A DNA stretch of 64,000 bases, taken from positions 2,604,001 through 2,668,000 of the forward strand of contig CP064985.1 in assembly GCA_016699675.1 (NCBI GenBank), read 5' to 3'. Numbering within the stretch: position 1 is the first letter of the stretch; every line of letters begins with the position of its first letter. A program made the translations under genes and the position numbers. Below, in pieces: positions 61,950-64,000 of this stretch. This DNA comes from Austwickia sp. (GTDB lineage Bacteria > Actinomycetota > Actinomycetes > Actinomycetales > Dermatophilaceae). The notes beneath the pieces are model-generated. The model saw only the letters and a program-made list of their open reading frames with translations. It had not been told where the DNA came from and ran no database searches.

Positions 61950-62030
61950 GCGCGACGGGTGTGGCGGTCGCGGGTTGACCGGATCGCCGACCGCCTGACC
62001 TGAGCGTCTCGCGCGCCCTAGGGTGGGGCC

Positions 62031-62462
62031 GTGAGCAGCGCGACGCAGGACTTCTACGACTTCGTGACCGCCAACCCGCTCGGGGTGGTGTCGACGTACG
62101 ACGCGGGCCGCGGGCCCGAGGCCGCCCTGGTGGACTTCGCGGCGATGCGGGACGGGAGCCTGCTCTTCGGCTCCAAGTCCGACGCCCGGAAGATGGCCAA
62201 CATCGCCGCCGATGCTCGCGTCGCCGTGGTGATCGGCTGCTGCGGGACCGTGACGTACCAGGTCGAGGGCACCGCCGAGGTGCTCGACGGCGACGAGCGC
62301 GACCAGGTGGGTGCGGAGTTCGCGCGCCGGTTCCCGGGGACCAAGGCGCTCCTGCCGGGGTTCTCGCTGCTGCGGGTCCGCGCCGGCTGGGTGCGCCGGT
62401 GGGACTCCAGCACGACCCCGCCGACCGTCACCATGGTGGTCCCGGCGCCCGGCGAGGGCTGA
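62031..62462 (+). CDS. Pyridoxamine-phosphate-oxidase-fold (split-barrel flavin) protein
   Basis: 143 residues from GTG at 62031. The PPOX split barrel is recognised in DFVTANPLGVVSTYDAGRGP, AALVDFAAMRDGSLLFGSKS, KMANIAADARVAVVIG and TYQVEGTAEVLDGDERDQ. The Arg/Lys/Ser/Thr residues that hold FMN or F420 phosphate are partly seen (SKSDARKMANI). Substrate and cofactor are unknown; F420 use is common in this order. Confidence 0.83.
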   Translation: MSSATQDFYDFVTANPLGVVSTYDAGRGPEAALVDFAAMRDGSLLFGSKSDARKMANIAADARVAVVIGCCGTVTYQVEGTAEVLDGDERDQVGAEFARRFPGTKALLPGFSLLRVRAGWVRRWDSSTTPPTVTMVVPAPGEG

Positions 62463-62548
62463 TCAACGGCGCGCGACTCCCCGTGAGGCGCGCGACAGCG
62501 GCGGGCAAAGGGACGGTACGTCGGGGCCCGCGGGGCTAGTTTGGCCCC

Positions 62549-62803
62549 ATGGCCAGCCCAGCATTCGAGGCCGCGAAGGCCGAACTCGAAGCCTCCGACG
62601 CCCAGCCCGACAACCTGCAGAAGCTCGCGCTGTACGGCCTGTTCAAGCAGGTCACCGCCGGGGACGTCACCGGCAAACGGCCGGGCCTGACGGACTTCGT
62701 CGGACGGGCCAAGTACGACGCGTGGGCGGGCCGCACCGGGATGAGCACCGAGCAGGCCGAAGAGGCGTACATCGCCGAGGTCGGCAAGATCCTCGGCCGC
62801 TGA
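62549..62803 (+). CDS. Acyl-CoA-binding protein (ACBP)
   Basis: 84 residues, the exact size of eukaryotic ACBP. Four-helix features: FEAAKAELEASDAQPDNLQK (helix 1), LALYGLFKQVTAGDVTGKRP with the YGLFKQ motif, and GRAKYDAWAGRTGMSTEQAEE with the conserved K-Y-D-x-W. The Tyr and Lys that bind the CoA phosphates are all in place. It would buffer or carry long-chain acyl-CoA. Bacterial examples are uncommon. It stands alone, followed by a large palindrome. Confidence 0.92.
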   Translation: MASPAFEAAKAELEASDAQPDNLQKLALYGLFKQVTAGDVTGKRPGLTDFVGRAKYDAWAGRTGMSTEQAEEAYIAEVGKILGR

Positions 62804-62837
62804 GCAGCCGGACCCGACCCGCCTCGTTATCCCAGGC

Positions 62838-62899
62838 CGACCGTTCGTGACCTGCTCTTTGGGTGCCATGGCACCCTTTGCGCAGGTCACGAACGGTCG
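62838..62899. repeat. 62-bp perfect-arm palindrome between convergent genes
   Basis: The arms CGACCGTTCGTGACCTGC (62838-62855) and its complement (62882-62899) match at 18 of 18 bases. Between them a second palindrome, GGGTGCCATGGCACCC (62861-62876), is flanked by short 5-nt spacers. It may act as a bidirectional terminator for the ACBP and NadE genes, and has the look of a dispersed palindromic element. Confidence 0.85.
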
Positions 62900-62901
62900 C
62901 C

Positions 62902-64000
62902 TCAGGACTGGGGCACGTTCGCTTCGATGTCGGCCAGCCACGACCGCGCGTTGGCGTCCGACGGCATCCGCCAGTCGCCCCGCGGCGACAGCGACCCGCC
63001 CGCCATGACCTTGGGCCCGTTGGGAATCGCGGAGCGCTTGAACTGGTTGGTCGCGAACCGCTTCACGAACACTGTGAGCCAGCGGCGAATTGTCGCCAGG
63101 TCGTAGGCGACGTGCTCGTCGGCGGGGTACCCAGGCGGCCACTCCCCGACCCCCGCGTCCCGCCAGGCGTGCCACGCGAGGAAGGCGATCTTGCGCGGCG
63201 GATAGCCACGCCGCAGCAGGTAATAGAGCGCGAAGTCGTGCAGCGCGTACGGCCCGATCGAGTCCTGCGTCGACTGCACCTTGCCGTCCGCTCCGGCCGG
63301 GATCAGTTCCGGGCTGATCTCCGTGTCGAGCACGGCCTGCAGAACGTCGTTGACCTCGCCGGAGAACTGCCCGGACGCGATGACCCAGCGGATGAGGTGC
63401 TGGATCAGCGTCTTCGGCACGCCGGTGTTCACCGCATAGTGGCTCATCTGGTCGCCGACGCCGTACGTGCACCAGCCCAGCGCCAGCTCCGACAGGTCGC
63501 CGGTGCCGACGACGATGCCGCCGTGCTGGTTGGCCAGCCGGAACAGATAGTCGTACCGGAGCCCCGCCTGGACGTTCTCGAAGGTCACGTCGTACACCTC
63601 GCGGCCCCGCTCTGCCGGGGCGCACACGGCGTACGGGTGTCGCATGTCGGCGAGCATCTGCTCGGCCGCTGGCCGGATGTCGAGTTCCTCGAACGTCACC
63701 CCCAGCCCGCGGGACAGCAGCTCGGCGTTCGAGCGGGTTCTGGCCGAGGTCGCGAAGCCGGGCATCGTGTACGCGAGGATGTCCGAGCGCGGCCGCCCCA
63801 GCAGGTCCATGGCCCGCGCGCACACGATGAGCGCGTGCGTCGAATCGAGTCCGCCGCTCACGCCGATGACGGCCTTGGGGGACCCGATCGCCCGCAGCCG
63901 CTGCACCAGGCCGCTGACCTGGATGTTGTAGGCCTCGTAGCAGTCCAGCGCCAGCCGGTCCGCGTCGTCGGGGACGAAGGGGAACCGGTCCACCGCCCGC
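62902..64000 (-). CDS. nadE: Glutamine-dependent NAD+ synthetase, C-terminal synthetase part (5' end outside window)
   Basis: At least 365 residues of the synthetase domain; the frame is open to the window edge, so the N-terminal nitrilase-type glutaminase part lies beyond 64000. The adenylation P-loop VIGVSGGLDSTHALIV (SGGxDS) binds ATP; GTGDLSELALGWCTYGVGD is the deamido-NAD site, and NQFKRSAIPNGPKVMAGG is near the end. The length from P-loop to stop fits the long actinobacterial form. It makes NAD+ from deamido-NAD+. Confidence 0.95.
   Translation of the reverse strand, partial: RAVDRFPFVPDDADRLALDCYEAYNIQVSGLVQRLRAIGSPKAVIGVSGGLDSTHALIVCARAMDLLGRPRSDILAYTMPGFATSARTRSNAELLSRGLGVTFEELDIRPAAEQMLADMRHPYAVCAPAERGREVYDVTFENVQAGLRYDYLFRLANQHGGIVVGTGDLSELALGWCTYGVGDQMSHYAVNTGVPKTLIQHLIRWVIASGQFSGEVNDVLQAVLDTEISPELIPAGADGKVQSTQDSIGPYALHDFALYYLLRRGYPPRKIAFLAWHAWRDAGVGEWPPGYPADEHVAYDLATIRRWLTVFVKRFATNQFKRSAIPNGPKVMAGGSLSPRGDWRMPSDANARSWLADIEANVPQS

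Overview
The window is a 64 kb piece of a very GC-rich actinobacterial chromosome. It shows third-position G/C bias, many GTG starts, dense 4-nt start/stop overlaps, an IdeR-type DtxR regulator, an XPB-type helicase and an actinobacterial c-di-AMP riboswitch. A member of the Micrococcales (Intrasporangiaceae/Dermatophilaceae-like) is the best guess, but nothing here fixes the genus. I see no rRNA, tRNA, CRISPR array or prophage.

Layout. 1-4.2 kb: a type VII secretion-like accessory cassette on the minus strand (two WXG100-like proteins, a small DUF protein and a larger gene cut by an IS5-family element), next to a plus-strand gene resembling DUF6177. 4.2-9.1 kb: a four-gene BMP-type nucleoside ABC importer. 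9.1-11.1 kb: an inverted-repeat region, then a frameshifted IS256-family element with an 8-bp target duplication. 11.2-16.1 kb: a frameshifted O-antigen-ligase-like gene and a tightly overlapping operon (SDR, cupin, MtaD-like deaminase, MTAP/MTIP-like phosphorylase) that fits methylthioadenosine salvage. 16.1-24.7 kb: an 11-residue-repeat protein, an MFS transporter with an M20 peptidase, a long Pro/Thr-rich secreted protein and a bitopic beta-propeller protein. 25.4-36.6 kb: XPB helicase, HMG-CoA lyase, M13 peptidase, an exonuclease/phosphatase-fold protein, a glyoxalase-fold protein, an XPB-associated protein and an acyl-CoA ligase. 36.6-45.1 kb: a Tat lipoprotein glycosidase, a VapC relic, an AlkD-like protein and a conserved actinobacterial block (cold-shock protein, DUF3027, DUF2530, MarR, MFS, citrate synthase). 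45.6-49 kb: IdeR, an NlpC/P60 hydrolase under a CRP-like site and a c-di-AMP riboswitch, two FluC/CrcB fluoride channels and a universal stress protein. 49-53.3 kb: an SbcD/SbcC-like pair. 53.5-64 kb: a 4CL-like ligase, the hutU-hutI and hutG histidine genes, an NCS1 permease, a PPOX-fold protein, a bacterial acyl-CoA-binding protein and the C-terminal part of NadE.

How the genes fit together. The BMP importer, the MTA deaminase/phosphorylase operon and the NCS1 permease give the region a nucleoside/nucleobase salvage theme. hutU, hutI and hutG supply three steps of histidine breakdown; hutH is not in the window. The NlpC/P60 gene appears to be under two second messengers, cAMP (CRP site) and c-di-AMP (riboswitch). 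Two insertion sequences, two single-base frameshifts and a truncated toxin gene mark the left third and position 39.4 kb as sites of recent decay. Assignments rest on motif and context recognition, without database searches.
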